Source of the DNA: an uncultured Paracoccaceae bacterium
GTDB lineage: Bacteria > Pseudomonadota > Alphaproteobacteria > Rhodobacterales > Rhodobacteraceae
NCBI GenBank assembly: GCA_947498415.1
Contig: CANMKB010000004.1
Location: forward strand, 124,001-188,000
Direction of reading: 5' to 3'
Length of the DNA: 64,000 nt
Position numbers and translations under genes: made by a program. A model generated the notes under the pieces. It searched no databases. It saw only the letters and a program-made list of their open reading frames with translations, and was not told the origin of the DNA. Every line of letters starts with the position of its first letter. Within the stretch, counting starts at the first letter, position 1. Positions 1-8,663 of this stretch are shown piece after piece.

Positions 1-165
<165 letters not shown>

Positions 166-198
166 CTAAAAATTGGATTGATGTTCAGGGTCTGCGAC

Positions 199-486
199 TT
201 AGGACAGGATGCCCATGATGTCGGACTCTTTCATGATCAGCAGCTCTTCACCGTCTACGGTGACTTCTGTGCCAGACCATTTGCCGAACAGAACTTTGTC
301 GCCTGCGGAAACCGCTGGTGCAATCAGTTCGCCGCTGTCTTTGCGTGCGCCTTCGCCTACAGAAACAACTTCACCTTCAGAAGGCTTTTCTTTTGCGGAA
401 TCAGGAATGATCAAGCCGCCTGCAGTTTTCTCTTCGCTCTCAAGACGACGAACCAACACGCGGTCATGCAGTGGTGTAAATGCCAT
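199..486 (-). CDS. groES: Co-chaperonin GroES
   Basis: A 95-residue protein, the normal length for the 10-kDa lid of the GroEL cage. It starts [14 protein letters not shown], carries the mobile-loop region around [18 protein letters not shown] (residues about 18-35) and ends in the beta-barrel segment with [19 protein letters not shown]. It is the first gene of the groESL operon and sits just behind a perfect CIRCE element, so HrcA-type heat-shock repression is expected. Confidence 0.98.
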   Translation of the reverse strand: MAFTPLHDRVLVRRLESEEKTAGGLIIPDSAKEKPSEGEVVSVGEGARKDSGELIAPAVSAGDKVLFGKWSGTEVTVDGEELLIMKESDIMGILS

Positions 487-533
487 GGTTAGGTTTCCCT
501 ATTTCAGTTTCTCCCTCACTCCGAGCGGAGCGA

Positions 534-560
534 TTAGCACTCCCAATCGGCGAGTGCTAA
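534..560. promoter_or_regulatory. CIRCE operator (HrcA-binding inverted repeat)
   Basis: TTAGCACTC, nine bases, then GAGTGCTAA: both arms match the CIRCE consensus exactly. It lies 48-74 bases upstream of the groES start codon, the standard position for HrcA repression of groESL. The hrcA gene is not in the window. Confidence 0.96.
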
Positions 561-634
561 CAGCACGATAGCTAGGGTGCGTTTGAACCGGAGTCAACAA
601 CCACCTTAAAAATTTAGTAATCGCCCGATTTTCT

Positions 635-1408
635 CTAAGACGCGACAGCCGCAGGGCGTTTGACCGAACGGATTTCAAGCAAATCTGGATAGCTCAGTGC
701 GCCCATTGCAGCGGTCCACTTAAAGGACACCAGCTCTTTGTCGCTTGCAATCATCTGGTCTTGCCGAGCTAAGTTGGCGATATGGCTTTGAAACTCGCCC
801 ATCTCTTTCACCACCTGCTTGATCGTGTCAGGCAACATCCGACGCCCCAAAGTGGTAAAGGCCAAATCTTCATCATTGGCCTGATCGATTGTATCGCTGA
901 CAAACTGCTGACTGATCCGGCGCACATGTACGTGCAACGGCCCATGCTGGCGAAACTTCACCGGTTGCGGCACCTTCAATCGTATACGCCCTTCCGGCAG
1001 CAACTCTGCCAAATCCAACCGCTCTAAAGCGCGACCATAGTGATCGATATCTAATGGCGTTAAGCCGTAAATCTTTGCGATATCCTGCGCCGCGAAGTCT
1101 TCACGGAGCAATATAAAGAAATGAAACAACGACGCTTCCACTGCCAATGCGGCCTCTGTCTCCAGCGGAAGGTAAGTGGCGTTGGCTTGTGTACGACGTG
1201 CGCGTTGCAGCACTTCTTCGGGGGGCAGATCAAGCAATTCACAAAGTTCAAACAATCGAGACAACTTACAGTCGCGCTGTGCAAACATCCGTTTTACAGA
1301 GACCTCAGATAACTCTAGCGCTTGCGCAACATGCGCATAAGTCATGCCTCGCGCCTTCAAGCTGCGTTTCAAAATCTCGAAGGCATCAGCCAATAACCGG
1401 TTTTCCAT
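635..1408 (-). CDS. XRE-family helix-turn-helix transcriptional regulator
   Basis: A 257-residue protein with an N-terminal lambda-repressor-type HTH (residues about 8-65, containing MTYAHVAQALELSEVSVKRM and LCELLDLPPEEVL). The remaining two thirds are a helical region (about 90-230) that loosely resembles the DUF4423-like C-terminal part seen in some XRE regulators; that match is tentative. It is divergent from a secreted beta-propeller protein with 108 bases between the starts, so it may control itself and that neighbour. No ligand can be read from the sequence. Confidence 0.8.
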   Translation of the reverse strand: MENRLLADAFEILKRSLKARGMTYAHVAQALELSEVSVKRMFAQRDCKLSRLFELCELLDLPPEEVLQRARRTQANATYLPLETEAALAVEASLFHFFILLREDFAAQDIAKIYGLTPLDIDHYGRALERLDLAELLPEGRIRLKVPQPVKFRQHGPLHVHVRRISQQFVSDTIDQANDEDLAFTTLGRRMLPDTIKQVVKEMGEFQSHIANLARQDQMIASDKELVSFKWTAAMGALSYPDLLEIRSVKRPAAVAS

Positions 1409-1516
1409 ACGAATGCACCCAAATACGTATCAATACACGATACCAAACTTCGATTTATTGAAATTTAGATCAAAAAGCATTCCCTTTGTGTTGTCAAACA
1501 CGAAAGGACAAACTCC

Positions 1517-2350
1517 ATGAAACGCATCACACTCGCATTCGTATTAATGGCCTCTACGGCCGAAGCCTTTGACACTTCAGGCTTTGAGCACCCTGAATCC
1601 ATCCTTCCTGATGCGGCAAAGGAACGGCTGTATGTTTCAAACATTGTAGGCCATCCTGCGGAGGCAGACGGTAACGGGTACATTTCTCTCGTCGGCACCG
1701 ATGGCTCGATCATCGAACAGAAATGGGCAACCGGCATGGATGCTCCCAAAGGCATGGCTCTATTTGGCGACAGCCTGATTGTTACAGACCTAACTCAAAT
1801 CCATGTGGTGGATCGCAACAGTGGTGACATCACTGCGTCGTTCGCCCCTCAAGGCGCTGCATTCTTGAACGATGTCACCGCCGCAAACGGCCGCGCCTTT
1901 ATCTCTGACATGTTCACAGGGGTGATCTATAGCTTCGACGGCTCTGACATTGCGCCGTTCTATAGCTCTGCTGATCTACCGCACCCCAACGGGCTATGGA
2001 CCGATGGCGTTTCGCTTGTCATTGGCCATTGGGGACCCGGAATGAAAGAAGATTTCACGACCGAAGCTCTGGGTGACCTTTTATCAATCGATATCGCCAC
2101 CAAAACTGCAACCACGCTTGTACCAGCTTTAGGTAACCTCGATGGAGTCGCAAAGACGACAGATGGGTTTATCGTGAATGATTGGATCAGCGGAAAAATC
2201 TTCAAAGTTGTCGGTGACACCGCCACTGAAATACTACAGGCGCCACAAAGCACAGCCGACATCGCGGTTTATGGAGATACGCTTTACTTGCCTCATATGT
2301 TTGAAAACCGCATCAGCAGCGTTGATCTCAAAACGCTCGCAACAAACTAG
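1517..2350 (+). CDS. Secreted SMP-30/gluconolactonase-like beta-propeller protein
   Basis: A 277-residue protein with a signal peptide (cleavage probably after STAEA, near residue 17) and repeated blades of the type 'GTDGSIIEQKW...GMDAPKGMAL', 'LPHPNGLWTDG' and 'LGNLDGVAKTTDGFIVND', characteristic of six-bladed SMP-30/NHL-like propellers. It should be periplasmic. The substrate is unknown; family members range from lactonases to non-enzymatic propellers. AAAGGA about nine bases upstream supports the ATG at 1517. Its stop interlocks with that of the next gene (shared CTAG). Confidence 0.75.
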   Translation: MKRITLAFVLMASTAEAFDTSGFEHPESILPDAAKERLYVSNIVGHPAEADGNGYISLVGTDGSIIEQKWATGMDAPKGMALFGDSLIVTDLTQIHVVDRNSGDITASFAPQGAAFLNDVTAANGRAFISDMFTGVIYSFDGSDIAPFYSSADLPHPNGLWTDGVSLVIGHWGPGMKEDFTTEALGDLLSIDIATKTATTLVPALGNLDGVAKTTDGFIVNDWISGKIFKVVGDTATEILQAPQSTADIAVYGDTLYLPHMFENRISSVDLKTLATN

Positions 2351-2991
2351 TCTTGCAAACGTGCAAGCCCTTCGGGGCTTGCGCCATACACACCCGTGGC
2401 GATTTTCTCAAACCACCCATAGTGATTATCACGCATGATCCGCGTCGCTTGCGGAACGTCTGCCCCTTTCGCCACATCAGCCCCGCGGCTGGCACCATGG
2501 GCCGCAACAAAGGCAAGACACCGCGCGGCCTCTTGCTGATACCCGGTCACGACCGTGCCATTGGTACCTCCAAGGTTCGGGTCACCCTCGCGTCTTGCAA
2601 ATTCCCGAAGCAATGCCCCCTTGCGTGGGCGCGACTTGCGCGGCTTGAATTCAGCCGGATCCGCATGAACTTGAACCGTATTATCCGCCAAATTCACCGA
2701 CACCACCCCAACGCCCAAACGTTTGCACAGGCCCACATTGGCTTTAAACGAACGCCAAGCAGATTTCCCCTTCCAGCGCGGCACGGCCACATACACCCAA
2801 TCTGTTACCCGCTGTCGGGCAACCGCTTGTTGCAGCAATGTCAAAGACCACCCGGTCTTTAATTCCACTATCAATGGATCTTCATTGTCACGGCACGCCA
2901 TCACGTCCGCCGCGCCGACTTCACCTTTGACCTCAAAGCCCTGGGCTTCCAGCCACGCTTTTACGGGCGAATATAGCTCTGTTTCCTTCAT
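2347..2991 (-). CDS. DUF2161 family protein with PD-(D/E)XK nuclease-like fold
   Basis: A 214-residue protein from the ATG at 2991; a GTG three codons upstream is an alternative. The N-terminal 60 residues contain GAADVMACRD followed by PLIVELKTG, the D...E-x-K arrangement of PD-(D/E)XK phosphodiesterases. The C-terminal part (about 130-214) is basic and carries KSRPRKGALLREFARREGDPN and a wing-like 'GWFEKIATGVYGASPEG', which resembles a DNA-binding segment. DUF2161 proteins are widespread in Rhodobacterales with no settled function; a nucleic-acid-processing role is inference. Confidence 0.75.
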   Translation of the reverse strand: MKETELYSPVKAWLEAQGFEVKGEVGAADVMACRDNEDPLIVELKTGWSLTLLQQAVARQRVTDWVYVAVPRWKGKSAWRSFKANVGLCKRLGVGVVSVNLADNTVQVHADPAEFKPRKSRPRKGALLREFARREGDPNLGGTNGTVVTGYQQEAARCLAFVAAHGASRGADVAKGADVPQATRIMRDNHYGWFEKIATGVYGASPEGLARLQD

Positions 2992-3037
2992 CGGCCCCAC
3001 CCTAGAAAACCTCGCTTAAAAGTACCAGCACCCGTGC

Positions 3038-3106
3038 TTCATCTTTCCCGAAATACTCCGGGGGTGAATGACGAAACGTAGTTTCGGCAGAGGGGGCAGC
3101 GCCCCC
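3038..3106 (-). repeat. Dispersed Rhodobacterales-type palindromic element, copy 1
   Basis: Read on the minus strand: a hairpin GGGGGC...GCCCCC, a second hairpin CGAAAC-TAC-GTTTCG, then CCCCCGGAGTATTT and GGGAAAGATGAA. The same three-part layout recurs at 6111-6180 and, without the middle hairpin, at 15255-15302. The element fills much of the 213-base intergenic gap before ppaC. Confidence 0.7.
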
Positions 3107-3204
3107 ACTTCACGCCCCAACGTTACAAAGTCTTAGGCGGGTGACATCTGCAATCCCTCAGCCTATAAGGCCGCAAACACGTCAATTCCGCATGAGGCTA
3201 CTCC

Positions 3205-4125
3205 ATGACCATTCAAATTTTCGGGCACAAATCCCCAGACACAGACTCCACAGGTTCCCCAATTGTTTGGGCGTGGTATCTTAACGAAATCAAAGGTGTT
3301 GCAGCCGCGCCAAAATTGCTGGGCGAACCAAACACCGAAGCTGCGTTCATGCTAGAGCGTTGGAATCTGGACAAACCAGAAATCATCACAGACATCGAAG
3401 ATGACGCGGCAGCGATTATCGTCGACACCAACAACCCTGCGGAACTGCCAGCCAACATCAATGGTGCAGATGTTCAGGCGATCATCGACCACCACAAACT
3501 GGTGGGCGGCCTCGAAACCAAAGGTCCAATCGACATCACCATCCGCCCATTGGCATGTACTGCAACCATCATGATTGACCTGATGGGCGACGACGCAGAC
3601 AAAATGCCAGAAGCCATCAAAGGCGCGGCGCTGACCTGCATCTTGTCTGACACTTTGGAATTCCGCTCTCCAACAACCACACCGCATGACAAAGCGGTTG
3701 CTGAAAAACTAGCAACTGATCTGGGTCTGGATATTGCGTCTTATGCAGCGGACATGTTTGCTGCGAAATCTGACGTGTCTTCCTTCTCTGACGCAGAACT
3801 GATCCGCATGGATTCTAAAGAATACGAAGTCGACGGCACCAAGTTCCGCGTTTCTGTTCTGGAAACCACAGCGCCAAGCGTTGTTCTGGATCGTAAAGCC
3901 TCCATCATGGACAGCATGACAGCGGTTGCCTCAGAAGATGGCGTTGATCAGGTTCTTTTGTTCGTGGTCGATATCCTGAACGAAGAAGCCACTTTGATGG
4001 TTCCAAACGATCTGGTCAAAACCGTTGCTGCGAAATCCTTTGACGCAAATGCCGAAGGCGACACCGTGGTGCTCCCCGGCGTGATGTCACGCAAAAAGCA
4101 AATCATTCCAAATCTCAAAGTTTGA
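3205..4125 (+). CDS. ppaC: Manganese-dependent (family II) inorganic pyrophosphatase
   Basis: A 306-residue cytosolic enzyme hydrolysing pyrophosphate to phosphate. It has the DHH-superfamily signatures GHKSPDTDST (residues 7-16), IIVDTNNP (about 72-79) and the metal-binding DHHK (about 96-99). The C-terminal DHHA2 domain ends in PGVMSRKKQIIP with the substrate-binding SRKKQ motif. The length is normal for the family. It has its own leader and an intrinsic terminator, so it is probably monocistronic. Confidence 0.97.
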   Translation: MTIQIFGHKSPDTDSTGSPIVWAWYLNEIKGVAAAPKLLGEPNTEAAFMLERWNLDKPEIITDIEDDAAAIIVDTNNPAELPANINGADVQAIIDHHKLVGGLETKGPIDITIRPLACTATIMIDLMGDDADKMPEAIKGAALTCILSDTLEFRSPTTTPHDKAVAEKLATDLGLDIASYAADMFAAKSDVSSFSDAELIRMDSKEYEVDGTKFRVSVLETTAPSVVLDRKASIMDSMTAVASEDGVDQVLLFVVDILNEEATLMVPNDLVKTVAAKSFDANAEGDTVVLPGVMSRKKQIIPNLKV

Positions 4126-4143
4126 TTTCAAAAGAATCCAACG

Positions 4144-4173
4144 AAAAAGGCGCTCTCCAGAGCGCCTTTTTTG
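4144..4173. terminator. Bidirectional intrinsic terminator between ppaC and gloA
   Basis: An 11-base stem AGGCGCTCT/AGAGCGCCT with a CC loop, preceded by A5 and followed by T6, between two convergent genes; it can terminate both. Confidence 0.9.
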
Positions 4174-4199
4174 TTTTGCATCCCAACGCGGATTTGGCG

Positions 4200-4595
4200 T
4201 TATTGATACCGCCCGCGTTTTTGCAGCACTTCGATCTGATAGCCATCTGGGTCTGAAATGAAAAAGAACGTCGCGAGCAATTCGCCATCTGGCTTAAACT
4301 CCACAATGTCACGAGGCGCAAAGCCGGCCGCCTTTGCTTCGGCATGGGCCTTGGCCAGATCATCTACCGCAAAGGCTAGATGACCGTAGCCATTGCCAAG
4401 CTCATAGGCTTCAGACTGGTCCCGATTGACCGTCAGTTCTAGCTCAAACGTCGATTCCTCGGTTGCGAGGTAGATTAGGCTAAAACTGGGATAATCGAAC
4501 CGATCCACCACCCGCATCCCAAACACCTCTTTGTAAAAGGTCAAAGAGCGCGTTTCGTCTAGAACGCGCACCATAGAATGAATTGGTTTTGCCAT
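4200..4595 (-). CDS. gloA: Lactoylglutathione lyase (glyoxalase I)
   Basis: A 131-residue single-domain glyoxalase I that converts the methylglyoxal-glutathione hemithioacetal to S-lactoylglutathione. It opens MAKPIHSMVRVLD and contains the paired beta-alpha-beta-beta-beta modules of the VOC fold. Candidate metal ligands in the expected places are H6, E53 (FELEL), H72 (YGHLAF) and E122 (YQIEVL). The start at 4595 is chosen because AAGGAG lies six bases upstream; an in-frame extension 21 codons longer has no such site. The presence of gor in the window fits glutathione-based detoxification. Confidence 0.93.
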   Translation of the reverse strand: MAKPIHSMVRVLDETRSLTFYKEVFGMRVVDRFDYPSFSLIYLATEESTFELELTVNRDQSEAYELGNGYGHLAFAVDDLAKAHAEAKAAGFAPRDIVEFKPDGELLATFFFISDPDGYQIEVLQKRGRYQ

Positions 4596-4681
4596 TGAAT
4601 TCTCCTTCTTCGCCAAAGAGGCTGTCATGTCATGTATATAAAATGGTATGTGCCGCATATACGCAGCTAGGATTTGGCCAA

Positions 4682-5557
4682 ATGACCCAAATTATTGAAA
4701 AACTCTCTGAAATTTCTGACCGCTATGATGCCCTGTTTGTGGACCTTTGGGGCTGTATGCACAATGGCGTAAAAGCCTTTCCAAGTGCTGTTAAAGCCAT
4801 GCAAGACTATCGCACACGCGGCGGGATTGTTGTTTTGGTCACCAACTCTCCCAAGCCACGCGCGGGGGTGGCCGAGCAGCTTGAAAGCTTTGGCGTCCCT
4901 GCTGATGCATATGACACCATCGCAACTTCTGGCGATTCAGCGCGATCTGCAATGTTCCAGGGGGCTGTTGGTGAAAAAGTGTACTTCATGGGGGAATGGA
5001 CCCGTGACGAAGGCTTCTTTGAGCCGATGAGCATCTTGGAAAACCCAGTGAGCATTCAGCGCGTCCCATTGGCAGATGCGGATGGCATCGTATGTTGTGG
5101 CCCACTTGACCCAATGGCCGACCCAGATGTGAACCGTCCGGACTTTCTGTACGCCAAAACCAAAGGCATGAAACTTCTGTGCGCCAACCCTGATATTGTT
5201 GTGGATAGAGGCGAAGTGCGTGAGTGGTGTGCCGGTGCGTTGGCAAAGCTCTATGCTGAGATGGGCGGAGAAAGCCTGTACTTTGGCAAGCCTCATCCTC
5301 CGATCTATGATCTGGCCCGTCGCCGTTTGGCGGAATTGAACAAAGACATCCCTGACCGCAAGATTCTTGCCATCGGTGATGGCGTTTTGACCGACATCGC
5401 AGGCGCCATGGGGGAAGACATTGATTCGCTCTTTATCTCTGGTGGGCTTGCAGCAAGCGAAACAAAAACATCAGGGCAACCAGAGCCTGACGCGCTAAAG
5501 GCCTATTTGGAAAAAGAAAACTCCAATCCAACCTATACAATCGGCCTTTTGCGCTAA
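4682..5557 (+). CDS. HAD-superfamily hydrolase, TIGR01459 type
   Basis: A 291-residue HAD phosphatase-like protein. Motif I is DALFVDLWGCMHNG (residues about 14-27; the second Asp position is W/G rather than the classic DxD), motif II is VLVTNSP (about 55-61), and the C-terminal motif is AIGDGVLTDIAGA. This set matches the TIGR01459 group of NagD-like class IIA HAD enzymes common in alphaproteobacteria. The substrate is unknown. The start is the ATG at 4682; the extended frame has no conserved residues. It is divergent from gloA. Confidence 0.85.
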   Translation: MTQIIEKLSEISDRYDALFVDLWGCMHNGVKAFPSAVKAMQDYRTRGGIVVLVTNSPKPRAGVAEQLESFGVPADAYDTIATSGDSARSAMFQGAVGEKVYFMGEWTRDEGFFEPMSILENPVSIQRVPLADADGIVCCGPLDPMADPDVNRPDFLYAKTKGMKLLCANPDIVVDRGEVREWCAGALAKLYAEMGGESLYFGKPHPPIYDLARRRLAELNKDIPDRKILAIGDGVLTDIAGAMGEDIDSLFISGGLAASETKTSGQPEPDALKAYLEKENSNPTYTIGLLR

Positions 5558-5605
5558 CGCAGAAATGCCTTGATTTTCTGCGACCGCAAAGTAATAAAGT
5601 TACGA

Positions 5606-5629
5606 AATCGGGCGATTCACCGCCCGATT
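5606..5629 (+). terminator. Weak hairpin after the HAD gene
   Basis: AATCGGGCG and CGCCCGATT form a perfect 9-bp stem with a 6-base loop, 49 bases after the stop codon. There is no real T-run, so termination is uncertain; it could instead belong to the leader of the next gene. Confidence 0.4.
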
Positions 5630-5658
5630 ATTGCGAACTCGATTACTTGGAGGATCGG

Positions 5659-6102
5659 ATGTTGGATAATCTGCCGCGTGGAACGATCTGCATTGAAGAC
5701 ATCGAAATGGGCATGACCCGCTATTTGCAAAAGGTCGTGACCGATGAAGATATTCAAAAATTCTCTGAGGTGTCGACCGACCGTAACCCCGTCCACCTGG
5801 ATGAGGATTACGCGCAAGAGACCATGTTTCAGGGCCGCATTGCGCATGGTATGCTGACCGCGGGCTTGATCTCTGCCGTGATCGGAGAGCAACTGCCGGG
5901 GCATGGCACGATCTACATGAGCCAATCTCTTAAGTTCCTCGCCCCTGTGCGACCGGGTGATCTGGTGCTGGCAGAGGTGGAAGTGACAGGAATTGAAATT
6001 GATAAGCGCCGGGTTAAACTGGATTGCCGCTGCGTTGTAGAAGGCAAGAAAGTGCTGGTGGGCGAAGCCACTGTTTTGGCACCGTCCCGTAAGTTTGACT
6101 AA
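5659..6102 (+). CDS. MaoC-like (R)-specific enoyl-CoA hydratase
   Basis: A 147-residue hotdog-fold hydratase. The MaoC hydratase-2 signature is visible: FSEVSTDRNPVHLDEDYA (residues about 36-53, with the catalytic Asp/His pair) and GRIAHGMLTAGL (about 60-71). Such enzymes convert enoyl-CoA to (R)-3-hydroxyacyl-CoA, feeding fatty-acid or polyhydroxyalkanoate metabolism. The ATG at 5659 is preceded by GGAGGA at 5649-5654; a TTG four codons earlier overlaps that site and is less likely. Confidence 0.88.
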   Translation: MLDNLPRGTICIEDIEMGMTRYLQKVVTDEDIQKFSEVSTDRNPVHLDEDYAQETMFQGRIAHGMLTAGLISAVIGEQLPGHGTIYMSQSLKFLAPVRPGDLVLAEVEVTGIEIDKRRVKLDCRCVVEGKKVLVGEATVLAPSRKFD

Positions 6103-6110
6103 TTTTTTTT

Positions 6111-6180
6111 GAGGGGCTTTGCCCCTCGCAATGAAACCGTTGGTTTCACTGCTCACCCCAGAGTATTTGCACAAAGGTGA
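6111..6180 (+). repeat. Dispersed palindromic element, copy 2
   Basis: GAGGGGC-TTT-GCCCCTC (6111-6127), then TGAAACC...GGTTTCA (6132-6148), then CACCCCAGAGTATTTGC and AAAGGTGA. It has the same order of parts as copies 1 and 3. The first hairpin follows T8 immediately after the maoC-like stop, so it may also act in termination. Confidence 0.7.
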
Positions 6181-6232
6181 ATGTAGAGTGTTCTGGCTTG
6201 CATGGCTGCGCCCAGACCGCTAACCCTGCGAT

Positions 6233-7165
6233 ATGCGCATCGTCAGAGACTATCAATTTGTTGCCCCGCAAGATCGCGGCGCCAGCGTCGCCATCGGGAA
6301 TTTCGATGGGGTCCATATTGGCCATCAATCGGTGATCGAATTGGCGCGGAAAGCTGCGCCTGCAGCACCGCTGGGAGTCATGAGCTTTGAGCCGCACCCC
6401 CGAGAATATTTTGCACCAGACGCCCCGCCCTTTCGTTTGACGGGGCCAGACGCACGGGCTCACCGGCTTGAAAAGCTTGGCGTGGAACGACTGTATGAGC
6501 TGCCCTTTAACGCTGCGCTGGCCGGTTTGACCCCGCGCGAGTTCGCCCAACAGGTGATCGTCGCAGGTCTTGGCTTGAAACATGTTGTTGTGGGTGCTGA
6601 TTTTTGCTTTGGCAAAGGGCGTGCGGGCACCACAGCTGACTTGGAAGCCTTTGGCGTTGAGCTTGGCTTTGGTGTGACCATCGCGCCATTGGTGACAGGA
6701 GGGGACATGCAGGTGTCTTCGACAAATATTCGCAACGCGCTGTCAGACGGGCGCCCCAAAGATGCAGCGGACATGTTAGGCCATTGGCATCGCATCGAAG
6801 GCACAGTGATTGGCGGCGAACAACGCGGCCGTGAGCTTGGGTTTCCGACGGCGAATATGTCGATCGAGGGCCTGCATCCGCCTAAATTTGGGGTGTATTC
6901 CGTGATCGTCGATGTGCTTGATGGGCCACATAAAGGCACCTACCACGGCGCAAGTTCTGTTGGGGTGCGTCCGATGTTTGGCGTCAATAAAGCCAACATC
7001 GAAACTTTCCTATTTGATTTCAAAGGCGATCTATATGGCGCAAAGCTTTCTGTGGGCTTGGTGGCCTATCTGCGCCCCGAAGAGAAGTTTGATAGCCTAG
7101 AAGCTCTTATCGCCCAAATGGATGCTGATTGTGCGCGCAGCCGTCAAATCTTGGCCGCGCTATGA
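6233..7165 (+). CDS. ribF: Bifunctional riboflavin kinase/FAD synthetase
   Basis: A 310-residue two-domain enzyme making FMN and then FAD. The N-terminal nucleotidyltransferase has GNFDGVHIGH (residues 22-31) and SSTNIR (162-167). The C-terminal flavokinase domain has GFPTAN (203-208) and GVYSV. Length and domain order are those of bacterial RibF. Its TGA overlaps the ATG of the next gene (ATGA), implying translational coupling with the YcgN-like protein and threonine aldolase. No FMN riboswitch was seen upstream. Confidence 0.97.
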   Translation: MRIVRDYQFVAPQDRGASVAIGNFDGVHIGHQSVIELARKAAPAAPLGVMSFEPHPREYFAPDAPPFRLTGPDARAHRLEKLGVERLYELPFNAALAGLTPREFAQQVIVAGLGLKHVVVGADFCFGKGRAGTTADLEAFGVELGFGVTIAPLVTGGDMQVSSTNIRNALSDGRPKDAADMLGHWHRIEGTVIGGEQRGRELGFPTANMSIEGLHPPKFGVYSVIVDVLDGPHKGTYHGASSVGVRPMFGVNKANIETFLFDFKGDLYGAKLSVGLVAYLRPEEKFDSLEALIAQMDADCARSRQILAAL

Positions 7166-7638
7166 GCCAGAAAGACCCGATACTACGCGCAGGTTTGGGC
7201 AAACGGTTTTGGGAAAAGAAACCTTTGACCAAAATGAACCAAAAAGAATGGGAAGCGCTGTGTGATGGTTGCGGCAAGTGCTGCTTGAACAAATTGGAAG
7301 ACGAAGATTCAGGGGAAGTCGCCCTGACGCGTGTGGCGTGTCGCTTGTTTGACGATTCTACATGCCGCTGCTCGCAATACCCGATCCGACATCACTTTAT
7401 TCCAGAATGCATCGTGATGACGCCTGAAAATATCGACACGCATGCCTATTGGCTGCCCCAAACATGCGCCTATCGCCTGTTGTGGGAAGGCAAGCCATTG
7501 CATGATTGGCACCCGTTAATTTCAGGCGACGCGCAAACCGTACACAACGCTGGCGTCTCCATGTTGGATGCGACAGTATCTGAATTTGAAGTGCCTCTTG
7601 AAGAGTGGGAGGACCATATTATCGAGGAACCCAACTGA
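7162..7638 (+). CDS. YcgN-family (UPF0260) cysteine-cluster protein
   Basis: A 158-residue protein with an N-terminal CDGCGKCC cluster (C34, C37, C40, C41) and further cysteines in ACRLFDDSTCRCSQYP and PECIVM, fitting the zinc/iron-sulfur cluster (CxxCxxCC) family UPF0260. WLPQTCAYRLLWEGKPLHDW is a characteristic later segment. The biochemical role is not established. It is coupled on both sides: its ATG overlaps the ribF stop and its TGA overlaps the threonine aldolase ATG. Confidence 0.88.
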   Translation: MSQKDPILRAGLGKRFWEKKPLTKMNQKEWEALCDGCGKCCLNKLEDEDSGEVALTRVACRLFDDSTCRCSQYPIRHHFIPECIVMTPENIDTHAYWLPQTCAYRLLWEGKPLHDWHPLISGDAQTVHNAGVSMLDATVSEFEVPLEEWEDHIIEEPN

Positions 7639-8663
7639 TGTATTTCGCATCTGATAATGCCGGCCCTGCCTTGCCTGAAATCATGCAGGCGGTCTATGAC
7701 GCGAATGAAGGGTATGCCTTTGGATATGGATCTGATGAGGTCACCGCGGGAGCTGTTGCGCTCGTGCGTGAGGTATTTGAGGCCCCGGATGCCGCTGTCT
7801 ATTTTGTAACCTCTGGCACTGCTGCAAATGCTTTGGCGCTTTCGTGCTTTGTTGCCCCCTATGAGACGGTGCTGTGTACCCCTTGGGCGCATATTCATCG
7901 CAGTGAATGCGCCGCACCCGAGTTTTATTCTGGTGCCAAGCTCACCCTTGTGGGGGAAGACGACAAAATGCAGCCAGATGAATTGGCTGCGGCCATTCAT
8001 CTTTGCAAGTCACGCGGATTTCAAGGCGTGCAACCCGCGGCACTTTCGATTTCACAGGTCACCGAGTTTGGTCAGGTCTACTCTATCGATGAACTCAAAG
8101 CGCTGACGGAAGTGGCACGAGCCAACGGCATGGCCACACATTTGGATGGTGCACGATTTGCCAATGCGATGGTGTCTCTTGATGTTTCAGCAGCAGAGAT
8201 GTCGTGGAAAGCAGGGATCGACGCTGTCAGTTTTGGGGGCACCAAAAATGGCTGCATGGGTGTTGAAGCGGTTGTTTTGTTTGACCCTGACAAAGCCCAA
8301 CAATTTGAAGCGCGCCGGAAACGTGGTGGGCATCTGTTGTCTAAGCATCGTTTCTTGTCAGCACAGATGCAGGCCTATCTTAAAGATGATCTTTGGATCA
8401 AAACCGCCCAATCTGCGAATGGCACCTGCGCCCATCTCGTGAACGGTCTGCGTTCTATCCCAGATGTGCAGCTGGCCTACCCCCCGCAAGCGAACTTGAT
8501 CTTTTGTGAAATCTCCGAGGCCGCACAGGCCCGCCTAAGAGAGGCTGGCGCCTCGTTCTATGTGAGGGGTGAGGATGATGACAAAGGGCTTGTACGCCTG
8601 GTTGTCGACTGGTCTCTGCCAGTGTCCGAAGCCGATCGTTTCCTGGATATTCTGCGCGGTTAA
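7638..8663 (+). CDS. Low-specificity L-threonine aldolase
   Basis: A 341-residue fold-type I PLP enzyme cleaving L-threonine (and often L-allo-threonine) to glycine and acetaldehyde. Visible features are SDNAGPALPEIMQAV at the N-terminus, FVTSGTAANALAL (about 56-68), the cofactor-binding HLDGARFANA (about 168-177) and the Schiff-base lysine K203 in SFGGTKNG. The start codon shares a base with the upstream TGA (TGATG). It ends in a TTAA that also supplies the stop of the convergent trkH. Confidence 0.93.
   Translation: MYFASDNAGPALPEIMQAVYDANEGYAFGYGSDEVTAGAVALVREVFEAPDAAVYFVTSGTAANALALSCFVAPYETVLCTPWAHIHRSECAAPEFYSGAKLTLVGEDDKMQPDELAAAIHLCKSRGFQGVQPAALSISQVTEFGQVYSIDELKALTEVARANGMATHLDGARFANAMVSLDVSAAEMSWKAGIDAVSFGGTKNGCMGVEAVVLFDPDKAQQFEARRKRGGHLLSKHRFLSAQMQAYLKDDLWIKTAQSANGTCAHLVNGLRSIPDVQLAYPPQANLIFCEISEAAQARLREAGASFYVRGEDDDKGLVRLVVDWSLPVSEADRFLDILRG

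Noticed and set aside
3113..3204. Possible fluoride riboswitch ahead of the pyrophosphatase
   Set aside because: The association of such riboswitches with pyrophosphatase genes made it worth checking, and ATGAGGCTAC vaguely recalls the 3' end, but the conserved GGCGATGG segment and P3 stem are not found.
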